Source: Kofleriaceae bacterium
GTDB taxonomy: Bacteria; Myxococcota_A; Polyangia; Haliangiales; Haliangiaceae
DNA length: 6,869 nucleotides
Assembly (NCBI GenBank): GCA_024642805.1
Contig: JAHEAK010000283.1
Span: forward strand, 1 to 6,869
Reading direction: 5' to 3'
Every line of letters starts with the position of its first letter. The first letter of the stretch is position 1. Below the pieces are notes generated by a model. It was not told the origin of the DNA. It was given only the letters and a program-made list of their open reading frames with translations, and made no database searches. Below are positions 6,338 through 6,869 of the stretch, one piece after another. Position numbers and translations under genes: made by a program.

Positions 6338-6363
6338 CATGAGCTTTACATGAGCTTCTCATG
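6338..6363 (+). promoter_or_regulatory. Helically phased CATG repeats (11-bp period), candidate operator
   Basis: CATG begins at 6338, 6349 and 6360, exactly 11 bases apart. The first two extend to the nine-base direct repeat CATGAGCTT. A degenerate copy, CACGAGCGTT, starts at 6326, 12 bases upstream. Direct repeats at one helical turn are the site architecture of OmpR/PhoB-type response regulators. The site lies 53-79 bases before the GNAT start. The binding protein is unknown. Confidence 0.35.
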
Positions 6364-6364
6364 T
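6348..6364 (+). terminator. Weak hairpin after the operon, possible terminator
   Basis: ACATGAG pairs perfectly with CTCATGT across a 3-base CTT loop, giving a 7-bp stem 52 bases after the last operon stop codon. The following T-tract is only two bases and the stem is not GC-rich, so intrinsic termination would be inefficient. The same bases belong to the 11-bp direct repeats, so the pairing may be a by-product of those. Confidence 0.25.
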
Positions 6365-6416
6365 TTCCGGGCATCGACGAGTTGACAGCGATCGTGCCCG
6401 CCTTCAACCTGTGCCG

Positions 6417-6869
6417 ATGTCAGAAGAAGTTCGCAAACCCGCACGAGTCAAAGTTCGCCGATGGAAGAAGGAAGACATCGACGGCATCGTCGAGTGCCAC
6501 ATTGCGGCCTACAACGACTATCCGGTCGGCTCGCACTACGATCGCAGACTCTACGAGCTGGCCTTGCAGGCCTTTCCCGAAGGCCAGCTGGTTGCCGAGT
6601 ACCGCGGAAAGATCGTCGGCTACGCGACATCGCTGATCGTTCAGCTCGATGAAGATGTGGACTACACCTGGGACGAACTGACCGGTGCCGCGACCTTCAG
6701 CTCGCACAATCCCAGCGGTGACACCCTTTACGGCGCTGACATCGCCGTACATCCCGAGTTCCGGGGCCGCGGCGTGGCCGGTCGACTCTATGAGCATCGA
6801 CTGCGCATCATGCGTCGCTACAACCTGCGCCGCATGGTCGCCTACGGGCGCATTCCCGGGTATCCCGAG
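6417..6869 (+). CDS. GNAT-family N-acetyltransferase, probably N-terminal half of a GNAT/carbon-nitrogen hydrolase fusion (partial)
   Basis: The 151 visible codons form a GNAT fold: strand 1 VKVRRWKKEDIDGIVECH (11-28), strand FPEGQLVAEYRGKIVGYATSL (53-73), then YGADIAVHPEFRGRGVAGRLY (105-125), where R116-G-R-G-V-A121 is the acetyl-CoA pyrophosphate loop. GNAT enzymes move an acetyl group from acetyl-CoA to an amine. The segments TFSSHNPSGDTLYGADIAVHP and RRMVAYGRIPGYPE resemble, from memory, the bifunctional family that joins an N-terminal GNAT to a C-terminal nitrilase-like amidohydrolase (B. subtilis YhcX type); the window ends before that domain. ATG 6417 has no clear ribosome binding site, and in-frame GTG 6411 is an alternative. 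It lies 121 bases after the lipoprotein operon on the same strand, has no signal peptide and is probably unrelated to it. The GNAT call is secure; the fusion is inferred. Confidence 0.85.
   Translation, partial: MSEEVRKPARVKVRRWKKEDIDGIVECHIAAYNDYPVGSHYDRRLYELALQAFPEGQLVAEYRGKIVGYATSLIVQLDEDVDYTWDELTGAATFSSHNPSGDTLYGADIAVHPEFRGRGVAGRLYEHRLRIMRRYNLRRMVAYGRIPGYPE

Noticed and set aside
6382..6387. TTGACA as a -35 box for the GNAT gene
   Set aside because: A perfect hexamer, but at 17-bp spacing the -10 position reads CAACCT, which is poor, and the start codon would follow almost at once.
6361..6636. Plus-strand open frame beginning ATG 6361 ahead of the acetyltransferase
   Set aside because: It overlaps the GNAT frame, which has clear motifs; the product is Ser/Thr/Arg-rich frame-shift composition.
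1..6869. Mobile element, prophage or defence island
   Set aside because: No transposase, integrase, terminal inverted repeats, tRNA att site or known defence domain was found; the genes look like native chromosomal genes with even composition.

Overview
The window (6869 bases, clearly GC-rich) looks like chromosomal DNA of a Gram-negative bacterium, most likely a myxobacterium or relative (Myxococcota, former Deltaproteobacteria). This is an inference from the dense, high-GC coding sequence, the run of five lipoproteins with lipobox signal peptides, the 'WGSSPTDMWAVG'-type propeller repeats that are common in that group, and a sigma-54 enhancer-binding regulator with a GAF sensor. No tRNA, rRNA, CRISPR array, transposase or other mobile element was seen.

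Layout. (1) 1-939, minus strand: most of a GAF + AAA+ sigma-54-dependent activator, cut off by the window start after its GAFTGA loop. (2) 940-1166: a 227-base divergent intergenic region holding a 14-bp palindrome, a cluster of CACGA/TCGTG half-sites including a bulged hairpin, and a good candidate -24/-12 (sigma-54) promoter at 1125-1140. (3) 1167-6295, plus strand: a tight five-gene operon with one 26-base gap and then three 4-base stop/start overlaps. Its products are a seven-repeat beta-propeller lipoprotein, two six-bladed NHL-repeat lipoproteins, a cytochrome P460-family lipoprotein with a CxxCH haem motif, and a third NHL-repeat lipoprotein. (4) 6296-6416: a 121-base gap with CATG repeated at an exact 11-bp spacing and a small hairpin. 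(5) 6417-6869, plus strand: the start of a GNAT acetyltransferase, probably the N-terminal half of a GNAT/nitrilase fusion, cut off by the window end.

How the parts may work together. All five operon products carry an export signal with a Cys that can be lipidated, and none has Asp after that Cys, so by the enterobacterial sorting rule all would go to the outer membrane. The most economical model is a cell-envelope or surface assembly of beta-propellers around a small haem protein of the P460 family, switched on by the divergently encoded sigma-54 activator. The gene layout, lipoboxes, repeat counts and haem motif are read directly from the sequence. The regulatory link, the complex and any activity on nitrogen oxides or hydroxylamine are hypotheses.
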